From assembly GCA_025774935.1 (NCBI GenBank), contig JALGZK010000002.1, positions 298,254 to 362,253 on the forward strand: a stretch of 64,000 nt of DNA. The letters are read 5' to 3'. Below, one piece after another: positions 43,596-53,200 of the stretch. Each line of letters starts with the position of its first letter. Positions within the stretch are counted from its first letter, which is position 1. A program made the translations under genes and the position numbers. The notes beneath the pieces are model-generated. The model worked only from the letters and a program-made list of their open reading frames with translations. It was not told where the DNA came from and ran no database searches. The stretch is from a bacterium (GTDB taxonomy: Bacteria > Joyebacterota > Joyebacteria > Joyebacterales > Joyebacteraceae).

Positions 43596-45242
43596 ATGAC
43601 ATCGAAAATGCGGTGGAAGATCGTTCTGGTGGTCGTGGTGCTGATCTGGGCAGCCTGGCGGGCCTCGTACACCTTCAGCTTCTTCTCGCTCTCGGAGGAG
43701 CAGAAGGCGGCGACGCCCGCGGAACAGCTCGAGGCACTCGAGAACAAGTCGCTGAATCTCGGTCTCGACCTGCAGGGTGGTATGCACCTCGTGCTCGAGG
43801 TGGACAAGGAGGGACTCCCGGCGGACCAGGCGAGCGACGTGATGGAGCGCGCACTCGAGGTCATCGGCAACAGGATCGACCAGTTCGGGGTCGCGGAGCC
43901 CTCGATCCAGAGGGAGGGCGACGACCGGATCATCGTCCAGCTTCCTGGGCTGCAGGACGAGCAGAGGGCGAAGCGCCTCATAGGCAGGACCGCCCTCCTC
44001 GAGTTCGTGCCGGTGGAGACACCCGACCAGACCGACCTCACGATTCGCGCCATCGACCGCGCGCTCCGCGACACGCTCGCGGCGCACGGCGAGCTGCCAC
44101 CGGAACCGGCTGAGGGGATGCCGCTCTCCGAGGCCGAACAGATGGCGAGGGAGCGTCCGTTCTCGTCGAGGATCCGGTTTTCGATGCAGATCCCGTTCTT
44201 CCTCGAGGAGGACGTCGAGTGGGCGGAGGAGCAGCTCGCGAGGCTCGACCTCGACGCAATCCTCCCGCTCGACCCGGACGATCCCACGCGACCCCGCGTC
44301 CGCCTCGGATGGGACAAGGAGACGAGAACGCTCCAGGACGAGAAGGAGTACCGTGCGTTCTACGTCCTCGCGGCCGACGCCCTCATGACGGGTTCGGTCG
44401 TCATCTCCGCCGACATCAGGCCCGGCCTCGACCCCGATTATCCGAACGCGCCGGGCGTCTCGATGCGCCTGACCCGCGCCGGCGGGAGGGTTTTCGCCGA
44501 GCACACTGGCAACCACATCGGTGAGTATGTGGCGCTCGTGCTCGACGGCGTGGTCCACTCGGCACCGGTGATCCGCTCGAGGATCCCCGCGGGGACGCCG
44601 GCGTCGATCACTGGCAACTTCTCAGACGAGGAGGCGCGCGACACCACGATCCTCCTCCGGGCCGGCAAGCTGCCGGCGCCGATGACGATCGTCGAGGAGC
44701 GGACGGTGGGCCCGTCGCTCGGACGCGACTCGGTCACACAGGGCATCCGCGCGATGCTGATTGGCGGCCTCTTGGTCGTCATCTTCATGCTCATCTACTA
44801 TAAGGCGGCCGGGGCGGTCGCGGTCGGCGCCCTCGCTGGGAACCTCCTCCTGATCGTGGCCCTCATGTCGAGCCTGCCGGTGAGCCCGAAACCGGCGCTC
44901 ACGCTGCCGGGACTCGCGGGGATCATCCTGACCATCGGCATGGCGGTCGACGCGAACGTGCTCATCTTCGAGCGCATCAGGGAGGAGCTTCGGAACCAGA
45001 AGACGATCCGTGCCGCCATCCGGGACGGATACGAGCGGGCGTTCACGACGATTCTGGACGCCAACGTGACCACGCTGATCGCGGCAGCCGTCCTCCTCAG
45101 GTTCGGCACCGGCCCTATCAAGGGCTTCGCGGTAACGCTCTCGCTCGGCATCCTCGCGAGCATGTTCACCGCGATCGTCGCGACACGCGTCGTCTTCGAC
45201 CTGATCACCGTCAAGTGGAACGTCAAGCATCTGAGCATCTAG
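43596..45242 (+). CDS. secD: Protein translocase subunit SecD
   Basis: A 548-residue inner-membrane protein. One N-terminal membrane segment (about 7-24) is followed by a large periplasmic domain with NLGLDLQGGMHLVLEV and the P1 head and base regions. Five membrane segments follow from about 385, with the conserved GMAVDANVLIFERIREEL in segment 4 that carries the proton-relay Asp. SecD and SecF use proton motive force to pull secreted proteins through SecYEG. ATG follows GGAGGG. Followed 34 nt later by secF. Confidence 0.96.
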   Translation: MTSKMRWKIVLVVVVLIWAAWRASYTFSFFSLSEEQKAATPAEQLEALENKSLNLGLDLQGGMHLVLEVDKEGLPADQASDVMERALEVIGNRIDQFGVAEPSIQREGDDRIIVQLPGLQDEQRAKRLIGRTALLEFVPVETPDQTDLTIRAIDRALRDTLAAHGELPPEPAEGMPLSEAEQMARERPFSSRIRFSMQIPFFLEEDVEWAEEQLARLDLDAILPLDPDDPTRPRVRLGWDKETRTLQDEKEYRAFYVLAADALMTGSVVISADIRPGLDPDYPNAPGVSMRLTRAGGRVFAEHTGNHIGEYVALVLDGVVHSAPVIRSRIPAGTPASITGNFSDEEARDTTILLRAGKLPAPMTIVEERTVGPSLGRDSVTQGIRAMLIGGLLVVIFMLIYYKAAGAVAVGALAGNLLLIVALMSSLPVSPKPALTLPGLAGIILTIGMAVDANVLIFERIREELRNQKTIRAAIRDGYERAFTTILDANVTTLIAAAVLLRFGTGPIKGFAVTLSLGILASMFTAIVATRVVFDLITVKWNVKHLSI

Positions 45243-45276
45243 AGGCACCTCAGGGAATCCGATCGGAGGACACCGC

Positions 45277-46182
45277 ATGGAGTTTCTGGTAGGAACGAAG
45301 TTCAACTTCCTGGGGCACCGGAGGGCCGCGTTCATCCTCTCGGTGGTCCTCATCGTCGCGGGTGCGATCTCGCTCTTGGCGCACGGCGGTCCGAGGCTCG
45401 GCATCGACTTCCAGGGCGGCATCCTGATGCAGGTGCAGTTCGAGCAGCCGATCCCGGCACAGGACATCCGGGACGCCCTTGCGAACGTCGGCCTGGCGGA
45501 CTCCGAGATCCAGCACTTCGGAGGCGACCGGGAGGCGATCATCAGGGTAGGGGAAGAGGCAGGCGGGGAGGACGTTACCGACGAGATCATGGGAGCCTTG
45601 AACGACGCGCACCCAGGCAATCCCGCTGAGGTGAGACGTGTGGAGCTCGTCGGACCCAAGGTCGGGAGCGAGCTCCGAAACAGGGCGACGCTCGCAATCC
45701 TCTACGCCCTGGTCGGCATTCTCATCTACATCTCGCTCCGATTCGAGTTCAAGTTTGCGGTCGGTGCCGTCGCCGCGCTCGTCCACGACGTTCTGATCAC
45801 ACTCGGGGTCTTCTCTCTGCTCGGGCTCGAGGTGACACTGCCGGTCGTCGCTGCGCTTTTGACGATCGTGGGCTACTCGCTGAACGACACGATCGTCATC
45901 TACGACCGGATCAGGGAAGACCGAAGGAAGATGTACGGGAAGAGCTTCGTCGACATCGTCAACACGAGCCTGAACGAGTCGCTCTCGCGGACAATCGTCA
46001 CCTCGGTGACGACGCTCGTCGTCGTCATCTGCCTCTTCGCGTTCGGCGGCGAGGTCATCCGCGACTTCGCGTTCGCGCTCATGATCGGCGTGATCGTCGG
46101 GACGTACTCGTCGCTCTACGTTGCGAGTCCGCTCGTCGTCGAGTGGCAGGTGCACGCAGAAGCGCGGCGGAGGCGCCGGTAG
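45277..46182 (+). CDS. secF: Protein translocase subunit SecF
   Basis: A 301-residue partner of SecD with six membrane segments. LGIDFQGGILMQVQF near the N-terminus, YSLNDTIVIYDRIREDR in segment 4, and NESLSRTIVTSVTTLVVVICLF are the family signatures. ATG follows GGAGG. No terminator is obvious after the stop; the 447-nt gap 46183-46629 holds no gene that I can support, only a possible promoter at 46366. Confidence 0.96.
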   Translation: MEFLVGTKFNFLGHRRAAFILSVVLIVAGAISLLAHGGPRLGIDFQGGILMQVQFEQPIPAQDIRDALANVGLADSEIQHFGGDREAIIRVGEEAGGEDVTDEIMGALNDAHPGNPAEVRRVELVGPKVGSELRNRATLAILYALVGILIYISLRFEFKFAVGAVAALVHDVLITLGVFSLLGLEVTLPVVAALLTIVGYSLNDTIVIYDRIREDRRKMYGKSFVDIVNTSLNESLSRTIVTSVTTLVVVICLFAFGGEVIRDFAFALMIGVIVGTYSSLYVASPLVVEWQVHAEARRRRR

Positions 46183-46365
46183 CGGCGCAGACGCAGACGG
46201 ACCGGCGGTCCTGACCGATTTCAAGAAAGCGAAACACGGGACGGCGCTCGCCGAGCGTCGTCCTGCTGTCTGTGCTCAGGCTGGGTATCCTGTGTCTCGG
46301 AGGAGTCGAGGAGTCGCACAACTGAGTGCATTCAGGAATAGAGGGCAGAAGCGGGGAATCACGGC

Positions 46366-46394
46366 TTGACAGGTGCTCCACGGGGCGCTTAGGG
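46366..46394 (+). promoter_or_regulatory. Possible promoter of the cytochrome-porin cluster
   Basis: A perfect -35 TTGACA (46366-46371) with TTAGGG 17 nt downstream (46389-46394). The -10 match is poor. It leaves a long leader of about 230 nt before the porin start. Confidence 0.35.
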
Positions 46395-46629
46395 TTGCCC
46401 AACCACCCGGTACGGCTTCCTGCTGGGAGTCCCCGGGTCGAAAGCACGCCCCGTTCGTCGTCGGCCGCTCTCTGAAGAGAACGCCAGGGGCAGGAGGCCC
46501 TGTACGAAGTGGAGTCGGAAGGAGGCTACTCAGGCACGACGAAGCGCGAAGGAGAGGAAGTCGATCGAATCGTTTGAGGCTCACGGGAGAACCGCCCCGC
46601 CCTGCGGCGGCGAGAGCCAAGGAGGGGGA

Positions 46630-47916
46630 ATGAGGACCACGTACCGCATCGTGCTACTGTGCGTGATGTTGGCGTTCATAGTGGCGGCGTTCGCCCCGGC
46701 GGCGTTCGCAACATCTCAGTGGGCGAGGAAGTACCAGGCCTCGTGCCGGGACTGCCACTCCGCGTTCCCGAGACTCAACCACTACGGCCAGCGGTTCATG
46801 CGGAACGGTTATCAGGATCCTGACGCGGACGAGGCTGACGGCGACACGTTCGAGAAGACGCAGATTAACGACGCCACGTTCATCGATAAGCTCGGGAACC
46901 TGTTCGGCGTCCGCTTGAGCGTCACGCCTATCGGCATCAAGACGAACAAGCTCACGGACGCCGACGGCAAGAAGCAGGACCAGATGGCCTACGGCAATAC
47001 CGACTGGGTCCAGTTCTTCGTCGCCGGGAGCATCTACAAGAACACGTCGATCTTCATCGAGATGGCGTTCGACGACCGCGGCTATCACTACAGCTGGTAT
47101 AAGTTCGGGTTCCACAACTGGTTCGACAGCACCTGGGGCAACCTCATCGTCGGAAACGTCCCGGCGAGGGACTACGGCTGCTACCCGAACCGCCTCAGGA
47201 TCATGGGGCCCGTCAAGGCGGACGTCTTCAACGTGAAGTCGTCCGGAGGCGCATCGTCCGGCGACATCGACGGGAACGCGCTGAACGCGAGCGGGTCGCG
47301 GCCGGCACTCCAGTACTACGGCTATCAGGGGCCGGTCCTCCTCTGGGGAGGCGTTAGTCCGGGCGACAACGGCAAGAGCTCGGACATCGGCTGGAACGCC
47401 AACGACAAGATCCACTACTGGGCTGGCGGCAGGCTCGAGGTGCCGACGGGCTCGGAGTGGGAAGGCACCGGCGTCTCCGCCTGGTACTACAACGGCACGG
47501 ATACGGGTGACGGTGGCGACAGGTATGGGCCGTACGAGAACGAGTACACGCGCACCACGTTCGACACCGAGGTGCGCTGGGGCGAGTTCGAGTTCATGGG
47601 AACGTACCTCATGGGCAAGGACGCGAACTGGGCGCTCGACGACACCGACACGGAGATCGAGTACAACGGCTACTCGCTCATCGGCGCGTACATGCAGGTG
47701 TTCCAGACCGGCCAGTCGCTCTACTACGTCCTCCAGTACGACAACGTCGACTCGGACGATGTGGAGAGCCTCGTGAAGCAGTACGTCACGCCGTCGATCT
47801 CGTGGTTCCCGAGAGAGAACATCCGCATCGGGCTCTATTCGAGATTCGACATGCGGGATGTCGAGGACGACGAGAAGCTCAACGAGTACTACATCAACAT
47901 CAGGACCATGTTCTAG
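46630..47916 (+). CDS. Outer-membrane porin carrying an N-terminal c-type heme motif
   Basis: A 428-residue protein: signal peptide to about residue 28 (AAFAT), then WARKYQASCRDCHSAFPRLN with heme-binding CRDCH at 39-43. The following GQRFMRNGYQ belongs to the same conserved segment. From about 85 to the end the chain is an amphipathic beta-barrel rich in Trp and Tyr, ending in Phe (INIRTMF). A heme-tagged barrel recalls Cyc2, the fused cytochrome-porin iron oxidase, although the segment around the heme motif differs and homology is not claimed. It could pass electrons across the outer membrane. ATG follows AAGGAGGGGGA. The next two genes encode further c-type cytochromes. Confidence 0.85.
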   Translation: MRTTYRIVLLCVMLAFIVAAFAPAAFATSQWARKYQASCRDCHSAFPRLNHYGQRFMRNGYQDPDADEADGDTFEKTQINDATFIDKLGNLFGVRLSVTPIGIKTNKLTDADGKKQDQMAYGNTDWVQFFVAGSIYKNTSIFIEMAFDDRGYHYSWYKFGFHNWFDSTWGNLIVGNVPARDYGCYPNRLRIMGPVKADVFNVKSSGGASSGDIDGNALNASGSRPALQYYGYQGPVLLWGGVSPGDNGKSSDIGWNANDKIHYWAGGRLEVPTGSEWEGTGVSAWYYNGTDTGDGGDRYGPYENEYTRTTFDTEVRWGEFEFMGTYLMGKDANWALDDTDTEIEYNGYSLIGAYMQVFQTGQSLYYVLQYDNVDSDDVESLVKQYVTPSISWFPRENIRIGLYSRFDMRDVEDDEKLNEYYINIRTMF

Positions 47917-47928
47917 GGGACGGCAGCG

Positions 47929-48411
47929 ATGAAGAAGCACCTGACGCTCTCGCTGGCCGTTGCTCTGATGATTCTTCCTCTTCTCCCGGCCACGGCGCCG
48001 GGAGAAGAGGGGGAACAGGAGCAGCTGCCCGAGGGCCAGACAGCGTTCATCAAGGCCAAGTGCAACCTCTGCCACACAGTTGTGGCAGCCGGGATTGGTG
48101 AGCCTCGCGAGGAGTCCGAGGAAGAGTCGGACATCGTCCTTCCGCCGGATCTCTCGACCGTCGGGTCGTTGCGTGAGGCCGAATGGCTCACGCTGTACCT
48201 TCAGAAGAAGGAGACGCTCGGCGACGAGAAGCACGTGAAGAAGTTCAAGGGGGAAGACGAAGACCTCGCGGCCATAATCGGCTGGCTCATGACCATGAAG
48301 GCTCCGGGCGACACGCTCGCAGCGGAGCCCGAGGCCGAGGAGGTTCCCGCGGAGGAGACTCCCACCGAGGAGGCTCCATCAGGGGAAGCACCCGCCGAAG
48401 AGACCGACTAG
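47929..48411 (+). CDS. Small periplasmic monoheme c-type cytochrome
   Basis: A 160-residue protein with signal peptide (about 1-25) and one heme motif CNLCH (45-49). A possible Met axial ligand is M121 or M123 in GWLMTMKAP, at the right place for a class I cytochrome c. After the fold, residues 130-160 are a low-complexity Pro/Ala/Glu/Thr tail with no structure. The gene starts 12 nt after the porin's stop. It probably shuttles electrons in the periplasm between the tetraheme membrane cytochrome and the heme-porin. Confidence 0.86.
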   Translation: MKKHLTLSLAVALMILPLLPATAPGEEGEQEQLPEGQTAFIKAKCNLCHTVVAAGIGEPREESEEESDIVLPPDLSTVGSLREAEWLTLYLQKKETLGDEKHVKKFKGEDEDLAAIIGWLMTMKAPGDTLAAEPEAEEVPAEETPTEEAPSGEAPAEETD

Positions 48412-48454
48412 ACTCGCCCAACGACGTCCGAGGAGAGGAGGGTCATAGCGCGGT

Positions 48455-49033
48455 ATGGCCTTTTTGCTGATTGCAGCCGCCATCGTTCTCGTCGTGCTCA
48501 TCCTGATCGTGAGGAGGGCGAGCGGGACATTGGCGACACGCCAGGGCAAGGTCCTGGCTCTCGTGGTGCTGGGGCTCCTGCCGATGATCTGGCTCGGCGG
48601 GACCATGAAGTACACGGACGCGGCAATGAAGAAGGTCGATTTCTGCGTCCGGTGCCACAGCATGGTCCCCTACGGTGAGAGTCTTCACGCGGACGATGAC
48701 TGGGCCCTCTCGGCGGTCCACTTCCAGAACAACCTGGTCGACCGGGAGAAGGCGTGCTACGTGTGCCACACGAGCTACGTGGCATTCGGGGGTCTGAAAG
48801 CCAAGCTCAGGGGGCTGCGCCACGTTCAGGCGCACTACTTGGGAGGGCACGAGGGGGAGATTGAACTGTACGAGCCGTACATCAACACCGACTGCCTCCA
48901 CTGCCACGGGGTAGCGCGATCGTTCCTGGAGGGCGGCGGACACCAGGGCTTCATGGATGAACTCCGGTCCGGCGAGACGTCGTGTCTGGAGTGCCACGAT
49001 GAGGCTCACTACTTCGAGGACGAAGATGCCTAG
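48455..49033 (+). CDS. Membrane-anchored tetraheme cytochrome, NapC/NirT-like
   Basis: A 192-residue protein with two hydrophobic segments (about 3-20 and 32-49) and four heme motifs: CVRCH (64-68), CYVCH (101-105), CLHCH (147-151) and CLECH (177-181). The FCVRCHSMVPYGESLH segment, membrane anchor and four hemes fit the NapC/NirT/NrfH quinol dehydrogenase superfamily, which takes electrons from menaquinol to periplasmic acceptors. NapC usually has one anchor helix, so the second hydrophobic segment is a variation. Its stop overlaps the next start by 8 bp. No nitrate or nitrite reductase gene is nearby. Confidence 0.87.
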   Translation: MAFLLIAAAIVLVVLILIVRRASGTLATRQGKVLALVVLGLLPMIWLGGTMKYTDAAMKKVDFCVRCHSMVPYGESLHADDDWALSAVHFQNNLVDREKACYVCHTSYVAFGGLKAKLRGLRHVQAHYLGGHEGEIELYEPYINTDCLHCHGVARSFLEGGGHQGFMDELRSGETSCLECHDEAHYFEDEDA

Positions 49034-49238
49034 TCTCTCAGCTTTGATGCCGTGGCGGCAGACAGACGAGCAGCTCATCCGCCGTGGAAGCATACTGGAG
49101 ATCGTCGGCATCGTGCTCCTCGCCATCACGGTGCTGGTGCACAACCCCCTGCTGATGGTCATCCTGCTCCCCCTCGGCGCACTCGTCGTACTGCTCGGGT
49201 GGGTCGCCTGGGCGTGGGCGTTCATGAGGAGTCTCTAG
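49026..49238 (+). CDS. Small two-helix membrane protein of the cytochrome cluster
   Basis: A 70-residue protein overlapping the tetraheme gene by 8 bp. Two membrane segments (about 22-39 and 43-66) with a short Pro-Leu-containing turn, and a short charged N-terminus. ATG 49047 is a second possible start. It carries no Cys or heme motif and belongs to no family that I recognise. The overlap suggests it is made with the tetraheme cytochrome and may stabilise it in the membrane. Confidence 0.65.
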   Translation: MPSLSALMPWRQTDEQLIRRGSILEIVGIVLLAITVLVHNPLLMVILLPLGALVVLLGWVAWAWAFMRSL

Positions 49239-49282
49239 GCCGAGGACCGGGCAGAGTACGGCCCGGACAACGGCTTCATACG

Positions 49283-49336
49283 GTGCCCCCTTTCCGACAC
49301 GGCTGACGCCGTGACGGGGAGGGGGTGCGTGTCTTC
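49283..49336 (+). terminator. Long hairpin after the cytochrome cluster
   Basis: About 20 paired bases with one A-A mismatch and a few G-T pairs: GTGCCCCCTTTCCGA-CACGGC, loop TGAC, GCCGTG-ACGGGGAGGGGGTGC. A pyrimidine run (TCTTCT) follows. The remainder of the gap 49337-49559 holds a TTGACG at 49425 without a matching -10 box and no gene that I can support. Confidence 0.6.
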
Positions 49337-49559
49337 TGAGGGTCCCTGCGAGGTCCGGTGTCCCGTGCGGCACCGGAGGACGCGGGCATTCCACGTAGGT
49401 GAGCCGCGGCCGCAGCTGGTAGACTTGACGTGTGTCGAGAACCATATTGATCGTGAACGGGACTGTCGCTTCCGCGTCAAACATGGGTGAGGGGCCGTGA
49501 GATCGACGCCGGCGTCTTCCTGGCGCCGGCCGTCCCAACCGGACTACCGGGAGGGCCGC

Positions 49560-50234
49560 TTGAGATCCACCACCGCGTTCAGAGCCGTTCTCGCCGTCGT
49601 GATGGTCCTCGCGGCGTCCGCGGCGGCGGGCGAGACGGGTCGGGGATTCACGATAGCGCAGGTGAAATACCGCGGCGGTGGTGATTGGTACGCGAACCCC
49701 ACGGCGCTCCCGAATCTCCTCTCCGCGCTCCGGTCCCGGACCGAGATCGAGGTCGGTGCGCGAGCGGCCACCGTCTCTCTCGACGAGGACGGACTCTTTC
49801 TGTATCCGATGCTCCACATGACCGGGCACGGGAAGATCTCCTTCAGCGACGACGAGGCGGCGAACCTGAGGGAGTACCTCGAGAGAGGGGGCTTCCTTTG
49901 GGCCGACGACAACTACGGAATGGATCGGTCGTTCAGAGAGGAGATGCGGAAGGTGTTCCCTGACGACCCGTTCGTCGAGCTCCCCTTCGACCACGCGATC
50001 TACCACTCCTTCTACAGCTTCGCGGACGGCCTTCCGAAGATCCACGAGCACGACGGCGGCCCACCCCACGGTTTCGGGATATTCCACGACGGGCGGCTTG
50101 TGGTGTTCTACAGCTTCAACACGGACATCGGCGACGGGCTCGAGGACGCCGAGGTGCACGACGATCCCCCTGAGAAGCACGAGGCGGCGCTCAGGATGGG
50201 AGTGAACATCGCCGTCTACGTGCTCTCGAACTGA
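49560..50234 (+). CDS. DUF4159 secreted protein
   Basis: A 224-residue protein. TTG 49560 was chosen because it has GGGAGG upstream and opens a compact signal peptide (RSTTAFRAVLAVVMVLAAS-AAAG); GTG 49497 is an alternative in the same frame. The body matches DUF4159: FTIAQVKYRGGGDWYANP, a Rossmann-like layout with LREYLERGGFLWADDNYG, and VFPDDPFVELPFDHAIYHSFY. Its role is unknown, but genes of this family regularly accompany MoxR, DUF58, BatA and DUF4175 genes. First of four closely spaced genes. Confidence 0.86.
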   Translation: MRSTTAFRAVLAVVMVLAASAAAGETGRGFTIAQVKYRGGGDWYANPTALPNLLSALRSRTEIEVGARAATVSLDEDGLFLYPMLHMTGHGKISFSDDEAANLREYLERGGFLWADDNYGMDRSFREEMRKVFPDDPFVELPFDHAIYHSFYSFADGLPKIHEHDGGPPHGFGIFHDGRLVVFYSFNTDIGDGLEDAEVHDDPPEKHEAALRMGVNIAVYVLSN

Positions 50235-50267
50235 CGGACTCCCGTCGTCGACGGGGCAGGAGCATCG

Positions 50268-53200
50268 ATGACACAGGCCGAGCGAGGACATCACGAGCTC
50301 ATGCGCCGCATCGCTTCCGCGGGGCGGCGGTGGCGGCGCCGCGCCGCGGCGCACGGGCTTCTGCGCGTGCTGACTCCAGCGATCGCGGCCGTGGTGCTCT
50401 ACCTCGCCCTCGATGCTCTGTTTGTCCTTCCGCGGGGCGTCCGCATCGTCTGGCTCACGGGCACCGCGATGTTCCTTCTGGCGGGGCTCGCCGTGCTCGT
50501 GGTTCGGCCGCTCATGAGGAAGCTCGACCCCGTCGGCATCGCCGCCCGGATCGAGGCGGAGCATCCAGAGCTCGGCGAGAGGCTGGAGGCTTCGGCCGAG
50601 CTCTGGGAGAAGCGCGGGCGCGGGAAGCACGGGTACTCCGTCGAGCTCATCGACGCCCTGATCGAGAAGACCGTGGCGGACGCGGCGGGGATCGACTTCG
50701 GGGCCGTTCGCGGAACAGCGCGGGCGCGTCGCTGGGCTCTTGCGCTCGGGATCGTCGTCGTGGGGGCGCTGGGCCTGGCCGGGCTGGGCTCGAGACTCGG
50801 CCCCGCACTCGGGAGGCTCGCGCGTCCGTTCGCGGTCGTCGAGACGCAGGCGGTGACGATCACGGTAGAGCCGGGCGACACCACCCTCCTTTCAGGTGAC
50901 GACCTCATAATCACCGCGACAGTGACGGGACCCTCGGGCGACGGTGCGGTCCTCACGTACGAGTACGAGGGCGAGATTCCGAGGGAACGAGCCATGACGT
51001 CGGACGTCACCGGCGAACGCACGGCGGTACCGGACCCGAGCAGTGAGAGCGCGCACCGCGCAACCCTCGGCGACGTACGCACCGACCTTCGCTACTCCGT
51101 GTCCGTCGGGGAGACCGAGAGTCCGACCTACACCGCGACGGTCATCGAGAGACCGTTCGTGACGGGGCTCAGACTCGACTACGAGTTCCCGGCATACAGC
51201 GGTCTTCTCGCGCGCACCGTCGACGAGAACAACGGCGACGTTACCGCGCTCACGGGCACGCGCATCGGCCTCACCCTCACCGCGAGCAAGCCCCTCGAGA
51301 GCGCCCGGCTGGTCTTCGAATCAGGGGAGCCCCTCCCGCTCGAGCGCGAGGGCGCGTCGGTCTTCAGGGGCGGCATGCTCGTAGTCGAGAGCGCGACCTA
51401 CTCCATCGAGATCACGGACACCGACGGGCTCTCGAACGGCGACCCGGCGACCTACTCGATCGTCGCCGTGCGAGACGAGTACCCGCTCGTGCGCATCGTC
51501 GAGCCCGGCGAGGACCGCGAGGTCCCGCGTGACATGTCGTTCCCGCTCGTCATCTCGGCTCTCGACGACTACGGTGTCTCGGATCTGACCATACGATACT
51601 CGATCGAGGGACTCGCCACGGAAGGCGTCCTCCCCCTCGCGAACCTCGGCAGGAGGGGGGAGCGGGAACTCGTGAAGGAGGCCGTCTGGGACCTCTCGGA
51701 GACCGGAATCCTCCCGGGAGCGGTCCTCGTCTACTTCGCGGAGGTGACCGACAACGACCGGGTGAGCGGTCCGAAGATCTCGAGAAGCGAGAGCTACCTG
51801 ATCCGGTTCCCGTCGATGGCGGAGCTCTACAGCGAGGTGTCCGGCGATCAGGACGAGATGGTGGACGACCTCGAAGAGCTCGTTGACGAGCAGGAAGATC
51901 TCCGCGAGGAGTTCGAGGAGATCCAGGAGGAGCTCAGAAGCGACCCCTCCGTCGACTGGCAGAAGGAGGAGGAGATCGAGGCCGCGCTCGAGCGTCAGGA
52001 GGAGCTCGCGGAGGAGGTCGGCGAGATGGCCGACAAGATGAGCGAGCTCACCGACAAGATGAGCGAGAGCGACCGCGTCACCCTCGAAACGCTCGAGAAG
52101 ACCGAAGAGATCACGAAGCTCCTTGATGAGGTCGCGACGGAGGAGATGCGCGAGCTCATCGAGCAGATCCGTGAGGCGATGGAACAGATATCGCCCGAGC
52201 AGGTATCGCAGGCGATGGAGCAGATGGAGATCACGCAGGACGACTACCTGCGCCGGCTGGAGCAGACACTGAACCTCCTGAAGAGGGTCAAGGCCGAACA
52301 GGACCTGGCGGACATCGCGAACCGCGCCGAAGACCTCGCGGAGCGCCAGGAGCGCCTCGCAGAGGAGGCGGGGCAGTCGCCGGGAGGCCAGCAGTGCGAG
52401 CGGATGTCGGAGGAGCAGGCCGAGCTCTCGAAGGAAGCCGAACAGCTGCGCGAGGATCTCGAGAAGGCCATCGAGGAGATGAGCCAGGTCGACCGGCAGA
52501 CCGCCGAGCAGATGCAGGAGGCGGCGGAGGAGATGGACATGAGCGGCATGCTCGAGAAGATGGAGCAGGCCCGGTCGTCGTTCATGGAGAAGAAGCCCGG
52601 CGAGGCGGGTCCCATGTGCCAGTCCGCGTCGAACGACCTCCTGACTCTCTTCACGAGCCTGTCGAGCTGCCAGGGTGGAATGGCGTGCAGCCTCGAGCAG
52701 CGCGACCGCGAGGCAACGCTCCGGGCGATCGACGAGCTGCTCGGGGTATCCTCGGAACAGGAGAAGGTCGTCGACGCCGTCGAGGACCGGGCGCGGATTC
52801 CGAGGAGCGAGATCGTCGAACTGGTAGCGAAGGAGACCGACCTCGCGGAGTCGATGTCGGCGATCGCCGAGCGCATGTTCGTGGTGTCGAAGGAGTCGTT
52901 CGTGATCGACCCGTCGGTCTACCGCGCCTTTGGAATCGTCGAGATGTTCATGATCCGCGCCGCCGCGCAGATCGCCGACGGCGGAGCGTCGGCCGGACGC
53001 CGCGAGGCGCGCGAGGCGCTCGGTCGAGTGAACGGTCTCATCGTGTCGCTTCTCACTGCCAACCAGTCCAACTCCCCGTCGAGCGGCGGGAGTTCGATGC
53101 AGCAGCTTATGCAGCAGCTCCAGCAGATGGCGGAGCAGCAGTCACAGCTCAACGACTCGACGGAGGAGCTCAGGCAGAGGCTGGAGGAGATGGGGATGAA

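Noticed and set aside
46183-46629. Small open frame at 46373-46633
   Set aside because: Basic, low-complexity product without a ribosome-binding site or family; it ends at the porin's Shine-Dalgarno region. The gap was also scanned for tRNA and found empty.
46630-47916. Calling the heme-porin Cyc2
   Set aside because: The domain plan is similar, but the sequence around CRDCH does not match Cyc2 as I know it, so only analogy is claimed.
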